A stretch of DNA of 64,000 nt, taken from an uncultured Alphaproteobacteria bacterium. GTDB taxonomy: Bacteria; Pseudomonadota; Alphaproteobacteria; Rs-D84. Of the stretch, positions 34,994 to 43,140 are shown piece by piece (positions within the stretch are counted from its first letter, which is position 1; the number at the start of each line of letters is the position of its first letter). Under the pieces are notes generated by a model. That model saw only the letters and a list, made by a program, of their open reading frames with translations. It had not been told where the DNA came from and ran no database searches. The stretch spans positions 1-64,000 of the forward strand of contig CASCZI010000006.1 of assembly GCA_949156565.1 (NCBI GenBank), read 5' to 3'. Made by a program: the position numbers and the translations under genes.

Positions 34994-36622
34994 ATGAATA
35001 AATCAATCAGACTTTGTGCCGCGTTCTGCGCCCTGTGCGCGATTGTTGCCGGATGTACCACACGGCAATCGGCCCACGTTGCCGCCGCCGTTGATCAAGA
35101 CTTTGTCAATGCATATGATGCGTTTGAAATGTCGAAAAACCCCCGTGCCAAGGTGGCAACAGGTGACACGGTGTCTATGTCCGATGGTATTTGGCTGGGG
35201 AATAAATCCACCGTGCTGGCGCATCGTAATAATTTACCGGGCCAATATGAAACCGACACCGGTATTACCATCCTATTAAATGAACCGGTATCGTTACAGG
35301 TATTGGCCAATGATATTTATTCCATCACCGGTATCCCGGTTAAAATCGACAGCCAGGTGAACGCAGAAAAATTAAAAAAGACCATTAATGTTGCCTATAC
35401 CGGGAAATTATCTGGATTGTTATCCCAGGTGGCGACGGATTTAGACTTGCTCTGGTATTACGATAAAGATGCCATTGTTTTCTATGAAACAGAAACCAGG
35501 ACATTTACCCTTTATGCGTTGGGAACGGATGTATCATATCAGTCATCCGTGACAACTAATGACGGAAATCTGGTAACACTGGAAACGAATTTAAAAGAAT
35601 GGGACGAAGTAGAGCAGACCATCGCGTCCATTATTGGTAAAACAGACAACGCGGATTTCACCGTTTCGCGCAGTTTGGGTACAGTTACCGTTACGGCGTC
35701 GCCATCTATTTTGGCGCGGTGTGCCGAATATATCGAACGTCAAAATAAACGCTTAAGTCAATTAGTTACGATCGATGTTAAGGTGTTACAGGTATCGATT
35801 TCAAACAATTCGGCATTTGGGTTAAATTTGGCGGCGGCCATTAATTCGGCGTCGGGGTTAAATATCGTGGCGAATCCGAAAAATAACCTTGCCTCGACCG
35901 AGGCCAGTTCTATGAACATTGCCGTTTTGTCCAATGCGGTGTCGGCATTGACGGGGGCGACGCATATGGAAAATGGGGAACAGGTTGCTGGGGCCTATAC
36001 CGCAGACAAGATTAATAACGGATCTTTGTCGGGTGCCGCAGGCAGTAATGCGTTAATTCAGGCATTGGCCAAACAGGGTAAGGTATCGTTGGTGACCAAT
36101 GTGGGTGTCACAACCCGTAATAATCGTGTGGCACCGGTGAATAATACCCGTACGACCGGTTATATTAAGCGATTTGAATCACGTAATTTTACAACCGTTG
36201 AATCCAGTACCGTGGATCAGGATGATTTGGAAACAGGATTTTCGATGCAACTCTTGCCCAATGTCTTGGAAAATGGACGTATCTTGTTACTCTTTAAAAT
36301 GTCTGTGCGTGAACTGTTAAATATGTCAACCCAAACGATTGGAGAGGTTACCCTGCAATTGCCAGAGGTTGAAGAACGCAGCTTTATGCAAGAAGTGATT
36401 ATGGAATCGGGTCAAATGTTGGTTGTGTCGGGATTTGAAAAGCAGACAAACAATGACACACGCTATGGGTTGGGAGATCCGGACTTTATGGCGTTATCGG
36501 GATCACGTGAAACGGCCGCCCAACGCGATGTATTGGTGATCATTCTAACCCCGCAAGTATTGGTCAGTCCGATGGATGTCGAACGCAGTATTCAACAACA
36601 TTGGGGGGCCCCGTTAAATTAA
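34994..36622 (+). CDS. pilN: Type IVb pilus secretin (PilN/BfpB-like lipoprotein)
   Basis: The 542-residue outer-membrane secretin begins with a lipoprotein signal peptide (lipobox IVAGC). N-domains follow (LNEPVSLQVLANDIYSITGIP, VTIDVKVLQVSISNNSAFGLN), then the secretin core with TVDQDDLETGFSMQLLPNVLENGRILL and the end segment RDVLVIILTPQVLV. The lipoprotein form and the preceding TcpQ gene match PilN/BfpB rather than GspD. Secretins form the pore for pilus or secretion output. No ATPase or prepilin gene is in this window. Confidence 0.9.
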   Translation: MNKSIRLCAAFCALCAIVAGCTTRQSAHVAAAVDQDFVNAYDAFEMSKNPRAKVATGDTVSMSDGIWLGNKSTVLAHRNNLPGQYETDTGITILLNEPVSLQVLANDIYSITGIPVKIDSQVNAEKLKKTINVAYTGKLSGLLSQVATDLDLLWYYDKDAIVFYETETRTFTLYALGTDVSYQSSVTTNDGNLVTLETNLKEWDEVEQTIASIIGKTDNADFTVSRSLGTVTVTASPSILARCAEYIERQNKRLSQLVTIDVKVLQVSISNNSAFGLNLAAAINSASGLNIVANPKNNLASTEASSMNIAVLSNAVSALTGATHMENGEQVAGAYTADKINNGSLSGAAGSNALIQALAKQGKVSLVTNVGVTTRNNRVAPVNNTRTTGYIKRFESRNFTTVESSTVDQDDLETGFSMQLLPNVLENGRILLLFKMSVRELLNMSTQTIGEVTLQLPEVEERSFMQEVIMESGQMLVVSGFEKQTNNDTRYGLGDPDFMALSGSRETAAQRDVLVIILTPQVLVSPMDVERSIQQHWGAPLN

Positions 36623-36625
36623 ATA

Positions 36626-36651
36626 ATCCCGGCGTTGCCGGGATATTTTAT
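36626..36651 (+). terminator. Terminator after the secretin
   Basis: ATCCCGG / CCGGGAT with a short loop is followed by ATTTTATGT directly after the stop codon. Confidence 0.75.
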
Positions 36652-36916
36652 GTCATGTCCATTGAACACACGGCCGGTATGGAATGCCCCGGCAATGTAT
36701 GGCATAGATCAAATTATGTGGCATTCCCCCGTTGATAGAAGCCATCTTTAAACGTCGCGGGTGAAATTTTATGTTTTTGGCGTGGTTCATGACTGTTTTC
36801 TGGGTCGTCATGAACAAAATTAAAAAAAGATATCAGGTATTTTTAAGGGTGAAATCATTGGAATATTTTCCGGGGGTCTGGGTGTCATGGCCTTTGCGCG
36901 TTATAAAAAATTAATG
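36652..36916 (+). other. Gene desert with a degenerate frame
   Basis: From the secretin terminator to the R2 repeat no gene with a good start is seen. The plus frame from about 36824 to 36949 reads ISGIFKGEIIGIFSGG and later AFARYKKLMGGSVCRD before a stop, looking like the end of a small protein. It lacks a start codon in frame. An alternative overlapping frame begins at an ATG near 36790 and encodes about 42 residues. I take this as a decayed small gene or chance. Confidence 0.35.
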
Positions 36917-36997
36917 GGGGGATCGGTGTGCCGTGATATGAAAAAATAAGCGACACCGTATTTTTTTACCTTTGGCGGTCACTAAACACCGATCCCC
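36917..36997 (+). repeat. R2 structured repeat, diverged copy
   Basis: The copy is bounded by a perfect 12-base inverted repeat (GGGGATCGGTGT at 36917-36928 and its complement at 36986-36997). The right part TTTTTTTACCTTTggCGgtCACTAA aligns with the core of the other R2 copies. The arm sequence differs entirely from that at 37150, yet remains complementary. Confidence 0.65.
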
Positions 36998-37149
36998 AGA
37001 TGTTTGGGTATGATGTTCAATGGGTAAAGATTAAATTGAGTATAAAAAACCACTGGAAAAAATTCGGCTAATGTATCATATTGGTTGAGTGCAAAGGCGA
37101 ATTTGCGCCGGGTGTAGTGGCCCGATAAAAGGTAAAGCCAACCAGAAAA

Positions 37150-37217
37150 GGTTGGGCGGCTGATGTTTATCAGCACGTTTATTTTACCTTTAACGACCAC
37201 TAACGCCCAACCACCAA
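37150..37217 (+). repeat. R2 structured repeat, copy identical to the window start
   Basis: A left arm GGTTGGGCG (37150-37158) pairs with CGCCCAACC (37204-37212). Inside is a small hairpin GCTGAT-gttt-ATCAGC and then the core TTTTACCTTTAACGACCACTAA. Upstream, AAAGGTAAA and TAGTGG can also pair with core segments, suggesting an extended fold. The 38 bases ending the copy are identical to 15-52. A minus-strand ORF of 72 codons overlapping it does not persist in the other copies. Confidence 0.75.
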
Positions 37218-37269
37218 ATATTTTCCAGAATATATAATGAATTTATTTTTGATTATTCAAAAACAAGAT

Positions 37270-37299
37270 TAAAAAAATCCGCCATCTGGCGGATTTTTA
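37270..37299 (-). terminator. Terminator of rpsT
   Basis: On the minus strand AAAATCCGCC / GGCGGATTTTTTT forms a hairpin with a T run just after the stop at 37302. Confidence 0.88.
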
Positions 37300-37301
37300 A
37301 A

Positions 37302-37562
37302 TTATGCAATCTTTGCAATTTTTTTAGTCAGGCGTGATACCTTGCGCGCCGCGCGTTTTTTTGGCATGATTTTGCCGGCGGCCTTCATAATTTTGCTTTC
37401 CGCGGAACGAACCGCAGCTGTTGCAGCAACTTTGTCCCCGGATTCGATTGCCTTTAACGCTTTTTTGGTTTCTGTTTTAACCGCACTGCGCCGGGCGGTG
37501 TTAACAGCATTCTTTTTGGCGGTGACCAAAATTCTTTTTTCAGATGACTTATGATTTGCCAC
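37302..37562 (-). CDS. rpsT: 30S ribosomal protein S20
   Basis: The 86-residue basic protein starts MANHKSSEKRILVTAKKNAVNTARRSAVKTETKK, as S20 does, and ends in the Lys/Ala-rich KKRAARKVSRLTKKIAK helix. It binds 16S rRNA helices at the foot of the small subunit. AAGGAAAATAAAG forms the ribosome site. Confidence 0.96.
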   Translation of the reverse strand: MANHKSSEKRILVTAKKNAVNTARRSAVKTETKKALKAIESGDKVAATAAVRSAESKIMKAAGKIMPKKRAARKVSRLTKKIAKIA

Positions 37563-37636
37563 TTTATTTTCCTTTTATTTAGTCATGTTTTTTGATATTT
37601 TATAGAAAACAAACATAAAATCAAGGAAAAATAGAC

Positions 37637-38224
37637 ATGATTTATGCAATAGCGATTATTTTTTCATATTTGTTGGGCAGCATTCCGTTCGGATTACTGG
37701 TTACGCGCATGGCGGGCAAGGGCGACTTGCGTCGCGTCGGCAGTGGAAATATCGGTGCCACCAATGTTATGCGGGCCGGGGGATTTCGTTTGGCGGTGCT
37801 GGTGTGGATCTTAGACATGGCCAAGTCAGCCGCCGCGGTGGCGATCGGATGGGCCCTGGGGGACGTTGGGTTTGGTGCATGGTGCGGCTTTGCCGCCATT
37901 GTCGGACATTGTTATCCCATTTGGTTGCGTTTTCATGGGGGCAAAGGGATTTCATCCTTGTTTGGCGTTATTTTAACAATCAGTCCATTAACATTTATCT
38001 TTTGTGGGATTCAATGGTTGTTGTGTGCACTGGGAAGTGGGTATTCGTCCCTGGGGGCGACGGTCGTGTTTTTATTGTTGCCATTATATGGATTTGCCAT
38101 CGGGCATGTCGTGGGATGGGCCTTTGTGGCAATTGGTTTACTCTGTCTTTGGCGGCATCGGGGGAATATCGGCCGATTGGTGTCGGGGGCCGAATCCAAA
38201 ATTGTATGGAAATGGAAAAAATAA
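37637..38224 (+). CDS. plsY: Acyl-phosphate:glycerol-3-phosphate acyltransferase PlsY
   Basis: The 195-residue inner-membrane enzyme transfers the acyl group from acyl-phosphate to glycerol-3-phosphate, the first step in phospholipid synthesis. It has five helices and the family blocks SIPFGLLV, GSGNIGATNVMRAGG, HCYPIWLRFHGGKG and GYSSLGA. The partner PlsX is not in the window; PlsC, the next enzyme, is at 61966. Confidence 0.95.
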   Translation: MIYAIAIIFSYLLGSIPFGLLVTRMAGKGDLRRVGSGNIGATNVMRAGGFRLAVLVWILDMAKSAAAVAIGWALGDVGFGAWCGFAAIVGHCYPIWLRFHGGKGISSLFGVILTISPLTFIFCGIQWLLCALGSGYSSLGATVVFLLLPLYGFAIGHVVGWAFVAIGLLCLWRHRGNIGRLVSGAESKIVWKWKK

Positions 38225-38331
38225 AGGGGCCGCGTTTATCGCGGTCTTTTTGGGTCGCTCTATTTATTTTGTTCTTTATTTTTAACGCCGTTTGTGATAT
38301 AATATATTCATATAAAATGTAGGATTTTTTC

Positions 38332-39174
38332 ATGAAACGAATTGCCTGTATGATGATTATTGGATTGTTGGCCCCATCGGCATTTGGTGCATCGACGTCC
38401 GGTCGTCGTGCCATGTCGGATCAATTTACGTCCAATGCACGCGTTGGGGCATCGGCCCCAAATGTGGCGGCAATGGCCACAATTCGTAAACCAGGTATTG
38501 CTGTGATCAACCCGCCGGCAACCCAAAAACCATCCCAAGACGAAGAAGATAAAAAGCAAGAGGTTGATCGTCGCGAAAAAGAAAAGGCGGCCTGTTTGGG
38601 AAATAATATCGGTTTGGGGAACACGTTTGTTTGGGCATCAAAGTTTAGTAATGTCGGCAATTATTCATCCATGGTCGAAGATCTGGATAAACCTGAAAAC
38701 AATGTCTGTTTTGTGCGGGTGGAATTGAAATCGGATGACGCCAAAATTAATGTTTCAGATATCGCGGCGGTATATTATCCGATGGGAACCACAATTACAT
38801 GTGGTTCATGGGCGGACGAAGGCAAAATCAAAGACCGTATTTTGGATGCGAAAAAGTCTGGTCGTACATGGGGTACCGTGGCCGGGGTCGTTGGTGGTGC
38901 GGGTGTTGGCGTCGGCGCGATGGAATTATTTGGCAACAGTTTGATCGGTGGCAAGGTCGAAGGTCAGAAATATCTTGAAAAGAAAGACGAGATTGCCTTG
39001 GTCCGATCCCAGTTATTGGTTTTAAAGAAGGAAAATCCCACCGAGTTTGAAGCGTTTAAGGGCGCGTTACGTCAATTAGAACAGGCATGTGAAAATCCGG
39101 TCTGGGCCGGAAATGCCCCCAAAGGGTGCCAGGCATATCAATACAAAGAACTCTTGGAATTATTAAAGGAATAA
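38332..39174 (+). CDS. Secreted hypothetical protein with a glycine-zipper segment
   Basis: The 280-residue protein has a signal peptide (MKRIACMMIIGLLAPSAFG-A). A Ser/Ala-rich N-terminal stretch is followed by a charged KPSQDEEDKKQEVDRREKEK helix, and four Cys positions suggest two disulfides. A Gly-rich hydrophobic segment VAGVVGGAGVGVGAMELFG lies at about 185-205. The same type of segment occurs near the end of the protein at 41965. A TATAAT at 38298-38303 may be its -10, and AGGA lies before the ATG. Function unknown. Confidence 0.65.
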   Translation: MKRIACMMIIGLLAPSAFGASTSGRRAMSDQFTSNARVGASAPNVAAMATIRKPGIAVINPPATQKPSQDEEDKKQEVDRREKEKAACLGNNIGLGNTFVWASKFSNVGNYSSMVEDLDKPENNVCFVRVELKSDDAKINVSDIAAVYYPMGTTITCGSWADEGKIKDRILDAKKSGRTWGTVAGVVGGAGVGVGAMELFGNSLIGGKVEGQKYLEKKDEIALVRSQLLVLKKENPTEFEAFKGALRQLEQACENPVWAGNAPKGCQAYQYKELLELLKE

Positions 39175-39179
39175 TCACG

Positions 39180-39208
39180 GGGCGTCCATGGGCGCCTTTT
39201 TTTTGTTC
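39180..39208 (+). terminator. Terminator before dprA
   Basis: GGCG and CGCC arms with an eight-base loop are followed by TTTTTTTTG, a few bases after the stop at 39174. Confidence 0.75.
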
Positions 39209-39247
39209 ATTGCGCGAATGGGGGGAAAATATACCGTGCCTTTGTCA

Positions 39248-39276
39248 TTGCGGAATTTTTCCCATCAGGATATAAT
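39248..39276 (+). promoter_or_regulatory. Leaderless-type promoter of dprA
   Basis: TTGCGG (39248-39253) and TATAAT (39271-39276) are 17 bases apart. The dprA ATG at 39284 lies seven bases after the -10, so the transcript would start at or next to the start codon. Confidence 0.7.
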
Positions 39277-39283
39277 TATCATT

Positions 39284-40300
39284 ATGAATGAATTGTATCA
39301 TAAATTATTGATTATTCGTACCCCCGGGATCGGGCCCATTAAATATGCGGATCTGATTCGTCGATTCGGGGATGCCACCACGGCCGCAGGGGCGATATCC
39401 CCAAATGATGCCGTGCGTGATGGGGTGCGGCGTGAAATGGATCGGGCGGCGGCGTTGAATATTCATTATATATGTGATGATGATGTGCGTTACCCCCCAC
39501 GATTACGTGAATTAAAAAATCATCCGCCCATTTTAACGGTGCGGGGCAATGTAGATGTGTTACGTCGTCCCATGGTTGCCATGGTGGGTACCCGTCATGC
39601 CAGTGCGGCCGGCATGACATTTATGGCCAATATGGCCGAACAATTTTCGTCACATGGGATAACGGTGGCGTCTGGGATGGCGATGGGAACCGACACGGCC
39701 GCCCATCGGGGGGCGTTGCGGTCATCAAATGATGGGGCGACGGTGGCGGTTTTGGCGGGTGGGGTGGATTATATTTGGCCGATAGAAAACGAATCATTGT
39801 ATGACGATATCATGGCCCGCGGCGCCATCATCAGCGAGATGCCCGTCGGATATGTCCCGCTTGCAACCAATTTTATTCAGCGTAATCGTTGGGTGGCCGG
39901 TATTGCCGATCAATTAATCTTGGGCGAAGCAGATCCCAAATCGGGCAGTGTGACGACCGCCCGATTCGCCATTGAAATGAATCGTCCGGTTTTTGCGGTT
40001 CCGGGCCACCCCAGCGATCCGCGTTCAATGGGACCAAATGGCCTGATACGGGATGGGGTGGCAAAAATATGCATCAACATAGATAATTTTTTTGATAAAA
40101 AGACACATCAAAACACAAAAAAAGAAAAAAAATTCGATGCGGAAAATGTCATATTGGATGCGATCGGCACAATTCCAGTCACAGAATCTGTATTGGCAGA
40201 TATTGTCCAAAAATCGATTTCGGAAATCAAGCGTGAATTGGTCGTCTTGGAATTGCAGGGTTTGGTGCGAAATACCGGCGCGGGATATGTTCGGATGTGA
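39284..40300 (+). CDS. dprA: DNA-processing protein DprA
   Basis: The 338-residue protein loads RecA on single-stranded DNA taken up during transformation. It has an N-terminal helical SAM-like part, the Rossmann core (MVGTRHASAAG, GITVASGMAMGTDTAAHRGAL, LAGGVDYIWP, NRWVAGIADQLILGEADPKSGSVTTA), and a C-terminal winged-helix part (DAIGTIPVTESVLADI). The start at 39284 is chosen because the longer frame covers the promoter. Together with the secretin operon it raises the question of competence. It is upstream of dnaA. Confidence 0.93.
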   Translation: MNELYHKLLIIRTPGIGPIKYADLIRRFGDATTAAGAISPNDAVRDGVRREMDRAAALNIHYICDDDVRYPPRLRELKNHPPILTVRGNVDVLRRPMVAMVGTRHASAAGMTFMANMAEQFSSHGITVASGMAMGTDTAAHRGALRSSNDGATVAVLAGGVDYIWPIENESLYDDIMARGAIISEMPVGYVPLATNFIQRNRWVAGIADQLILGEADPKSGSVTTARFAIEMNRPVFAVPGHPSDPRSMGPNGLIRDGVAKICINIDNFFDKKTHQNTKKEKKFDAENVILDAIGTIPVTESVLADIVQKSISEIKRELVVLELQGLVRNTGAGYVRM

Positions 40301-40611
40301 ATAAAGTCATGTCTATACAGTGTCTATACAAGTGGCAGAAATCTGGCAAAAAACCGAATCGGTGTCAAAAAATAAATCTGAAAAAATCGGGTAACATTGG
40401 GTTGCAAATAGAAATTAATCATATACCTTAATCGACGTATCCAGGGTTGCAAACAACCCAAAAAATAAAGCGTGAGAGAGTGAATAAAAAACAGTAGGGC
40501 ATATAGACGGTATGTTTTGAAAATCCCAGAACATGGCGTTTATGCGTGGGTGGTTTTTACACTCTTGCGCGGGGCAGGAAACTCTTTTAGGGAAGGAAAG
40601 GAGAAAACAGC
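40301..40611 (+). promoter_or_regulatory. dnaA upstream region with tandem 10-mers
   Basis: This 311-base gap carries no gene. TGTCTATACA occurs twice (40310-40319 and 40321-40330), 11 bases apart, about one helical turn, and is roughly palindromic. Further on, GGGTTGCAAA occurs twice (near 40399 and 40443), the second as part of a hairpin GGGTTG-caaa-CAACCC. The gap ends in AAAGGAGAAAACAGC before dnaA. These look like binding sites for dnaA regulation; the classical DnaA box TTATCCACA was not seen. Confidence 0.45.
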
Positions 40612-41877
40612 ATGCAGACAGCGGCAAAAAAAATCGTCAATCTGGATTCTATTCGGATGGCCATCGCATCAAAAATGGAATCTGGGGATTTTGAATCCTG
40701 GATTGCGCCGCAAAAGTTTGACATTGTTGATAATGATCTTGTTCTGGTGGCACATAATCAATTTTCCGCAGATTATATTCGTGGGGTATACACCAATATT
40801 TTGACTGATGTGGCGGCGGCGTCCGGTTTGGGGTTGCGTATTATGGTTCGTGGCGCGGCGCGGCCGGCCCCATCGAATGACAACCGGATTCAAACCTTTG
40901 CACCGGCTGCGCGCGCGGCGGCGGTGGCCCCATCGTCATTTGATGCATTTGTGGTATCGGACGAAAATATGTTTGTGGTATCGGCCGCGAAAAAGATCGC
41001 AATGGGTGCCGCGGCATTTTCGCCCCTGTTTATCTATGGGCCGGCGGGGTGTGGCAAATCAATGTTGGCATCGTGCATTGCGGGTACGTCGCGCACGATT
41101 ATGATGTCGGGTGGGCAATTTGTGGCCGAATTTGCACGCAGCCTGCGCGAACACACGATTTTTGCATTCAAAGATTTTTGTCGTAACTGTGATACATTTA
41201 TCCTTGATGATGTTCAGGTATTGGGTGGTAAACGCGCGACATGTGATGAATTTATTCAATTGGTGATGGATTTGCGTGCGGCGGGCAAGAATATTGTCAT
41301 CACCGCAGATGCGGCGCCGGCAAATTTGACCGGGTTTGATCGTCGGGCTATGTCTTTGATGGCGTCGGGATTGGTTGCGGATATGGTGGCCCCAACGGCG
41401 GCCGTGCGTCGGACCATGTTAATCCGGGGTGGGGTGGATGCATCGGTTGCTGATTATATTACGACGCGGGTGGCGGCCAACGGACACCTGGTGGTGGGGG
41501 TAATCAAAAAGATTGCGGCATATGTTGAATTAATGGGCGCACGGGTTGATACAAATGTTGCGGCGCGATTATTGGCCGATACATTGACACGTGCGAAAAC
41601 GCCGGCCGCCATGGTGCGTTCAATGTGCGAAAAAATGGGGGTTTCGTATGATGCGGTTTGCGGCACATCGCGTGCGCGCGCCATTGTCCGTGCGCGTCAA
41701 ATTATGATGGCCGCGATGAAGAACGCAACAAAATTATCCTTGGCCGAAATTGGAACGGCATGTGGTGGGCGCGATCATGCAACAGTGCTGTACGCGATTG
41801 CACAAACCGAAAAATTAAAGGCGACGGATCTGATGATTGCGGCCGAAATTGATCAGATGATTGACCTGTGCCGATAG
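40612..41877 (+). CDS. dnaA: Chromosomal replication initiator DnaA
   Basis: The 421-residue protein has domain I (about 1-85, IRMAIASKMESGDFESWIAPQKF), a short variable linker, the AAA+ domain III and domain IV. Walker A is GPAGCGKS at 143-150 and Walker B is FILDDVQ near 200. The DnaA signature in the C-terminal helix-turn-helix is LAEIGTACGGRDHATVLYA near 378-396. The full domain IV distinguishes it from HdaA, which lacks it. It is slightly short for the family because domain II is reduced. The start has a strong AAAGGAG site. Confidence 0.93.
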   Translation: MQTAAKKIVNLDSIRMAIASKMESGDFESWIAPQKFDIVDNDLVLVAHNQFSADYIRGVYTNILTDVAAASGLGLRIMVRGAARPAPSNDNRIQTFAPAARAAAVAPSSFDAFVVSDENMFVVSAAKKIAMGAAAFSPLFIYGPAGCGKSMLASCIAGTSRTIMMSGGQFVAEFARSLREHTIFAFKDFCRNCDTFILDDVQVLGGKRATCDEFIQLVMDLRAAGKNIVITADAAPANLTGFDRRAMSLMASGLVADMVAPTAAVRRTMLIRGGVDASVADYITTRVAANGHLVVGVIKKIAAYVELMGARVDTNVAARLLADTLTRAKTPAAMVRSMCEKMGVSYDAVCGTSRARAIVRARQIMMAAMKNATKLSLAEIGTACGGRDHATVLYAIAQTEKLKATDLMIAAEIDQMIDLCR

Positions 41878-41905
41878 ATAAAAATAAAATTTAACATTTT
41901 CATGG

Positions 41906-41934
41906 TTGTACATCCCATAAAAATATGATATAAT
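41906..41934 (+). promoter_or_regulatory. Promoter of the secreted protein at 41965
   Basis: TTGTAC (41906-41911) and TATAAT (41929-41934) are 17 bases apart, followed by a 25-base leader with GAAGAGTGGGA before the ATG. Confidence 0.75.
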
Positions 41935-41964
41935 GTACGTAATTATATGGGAAGAGTGGGAATG

Positions 41965-43068
41965 AAAAAACATGCCTTGATTTCATTATTGATGACTTTG
42001 CCCGGGATGGCACTCGCGGATGTTGCCATTGTTTCCGGGGGTGGGGCATCATGTGGTGAAAGTGAGATTTCCCTGCGACTCCAAACATATACAGATAACG
42101 AATTTTTATATGATGCCGATGCATGGAAGACCAAGTTTTTTCCGGTAAATGGCGTCAAGACCACATCTGGTATGATTTTTGAATGCGACAATTCACATTG
42201 TTCGGCCGGGACAATTGTTCGGGCATCGGCGGGATCTGTATTCCAGGGATCCACACTGAGCCAAGAAACATGTTTTAAATGTGATGCCAGTGGTGGCGAC
42301 AGCTGGGATATTATCACGTGTCCGGGCGGATCGAACAATCTGGACACTGGCAATGTCAATTTTACATTTGATGTGGGATTAAATAATCGCAATGAATGTT
42401 TCTTTAAGGGGGGGAATTTCCGTGTCGGCGAATGGTTTTTTGAAACGCCATTGGCGGCGGGGCAGAAATCATATGTGACGCGCCAAGATTGCTTTAACAA
42501 AGGTGCGGTCGCAGGCGATCATGCAGACAAGTATTATGCGCGTTGTGATCAGGTTGGAAACGCATACGATATGCATTGCGTTATCGCCACATGCGAAAAG
42601 GGATATAGCCTGAAATCGGGTCAATGTATCAAGATCAATACATCCAATGGGAATAACAATGTTATTGCGCCCAATCCCAATACCCCAGAACCCAATATAC
42701 CCAATTCAACGCCGGATAATAATAATCAACCCGATGGTGATACATCCCCGGTGGTTTCAACACCAGATCAAAATGTTGTTATCAAGACGCAATTAAACCA
42801 AAGAATTGATGCATCGGTGGCCGTGCTTGATAAAATTAAATCAGATTTTGAGGTCAGTCGCTGGAAAGATGCCGATGGTAATTTCAATACGTCACGTTTG
42901 GTATCGGATTCGGTGGCGGGCGTGGTGCTGGGGACGGCCGGTGGGTTGATTACCAGTAATGTGATTAAAAAGAACCAGGTAAAAAATGGTTTCGACGATA
43001 TAAGCTGTACGGTGGGCGGTCAAGTGGTAGCAGGCTGGGACGACCAATTCAGCGTGGGGATCCGATGA
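41965..43068 (+). CDS. Secreted Cys-rich hypothetical protein
   Basis: The 367-residue protein has a signal peptide (MKKHALISLLMTLPGMALA-D). Paired Cys occur throughout the N-terminal two thirds, including CDNSHC, CFKCDAS and CEKGYSLKSGQC. An Asn/Pro-rich linker (about 215-260), a helical stretch and a hydrophobic Gly segment (GVVLGTAGGLITSNVI) before a last Cys complete it. The pattern CxxGYxxxxGxC resembles EGF-like or tyrosine-kinase-receptor-like Cys repeats seen also in the protein at 60693. Function unknown; a surface or envelope role is likely. The ATG at 41965 follows GTGGGA. Confidence 0.65.
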   Translation, partial: KKHALISLLMTLPGMALADVAIVSGGGASCGESEISLRLQTYTDNEFLYDADAWKTKFFPVNGVKTTSGMIFECDNSHCSAGTIVRASAGSVFQGSTLSQETCFKCDASGGDSWDIITCPGGSNNLDTGNVNFTFDVGLNNRNECFFKGGNFRVGEWFFETPLAAGQKSYVTRQDCFNKGAVAGDHADKYYARCDQVGNAYDMHCVIATCEKGYSLKSGQCIKINTSNGNNNVIAPNPNTPEPNIPNSTPDNNNQPDGDTSPVVSTPDQNVVIKTQLNQRIDASVAVLDKIKSDFEVSRWKDADGNFNTSRLVSDSVAGVVLGTAGGLITSNVIKKNQVKNGFDDISCTVGGQVVAGWDDQFSVGIR

Positions 43069-43087
43069 AAGTCGGATGGAGAGAGAA

Positions 43088-43122
43088 GGGTTCCCCTTGC
43101 CAGTCGGCAAGGGGCCTTTTTT
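43088..43122 (+). terminator. Terminator after the Cys-rich protein
   Basis: CCCCTTGCC / GGCAAGGGG with a short loop is followed by CCTTTTTTTT. It marks the boundary with R1 copy C2. Confidence 0.9.
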
Positions 43123-43140
43123 TTATTAAAGTTCATCCAT

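Noticed and set aside
36824-36949. Coding remnant ISGIFKGEIIGIFSGG...
   Set aside because: No start codon in frame and too short to assign; kept only as a possible decayed gene.
36982-37200. 72-codon minus-strand ORF over R2
   Set aside because: The homologous nucleotides at the window start give a stop after a few codons, so conservation is not at protein level.
37150-37217. Integron attC site (GTTGGGC and GCCCAAC ends)
   Set aside because: In attC the order is RYYYAAC first and GTTRRRY last; here the order is reversed on both strands, and no integrase gene or cassette array is present.
40301-40611. Replication origin next to dnaA
   Set aside because: No DnaA-box cluster and no DnaA-type AT-rich unwinding element were recognised; GC skew was not computed. 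The short repeats are reported only as possible regulatory sites.
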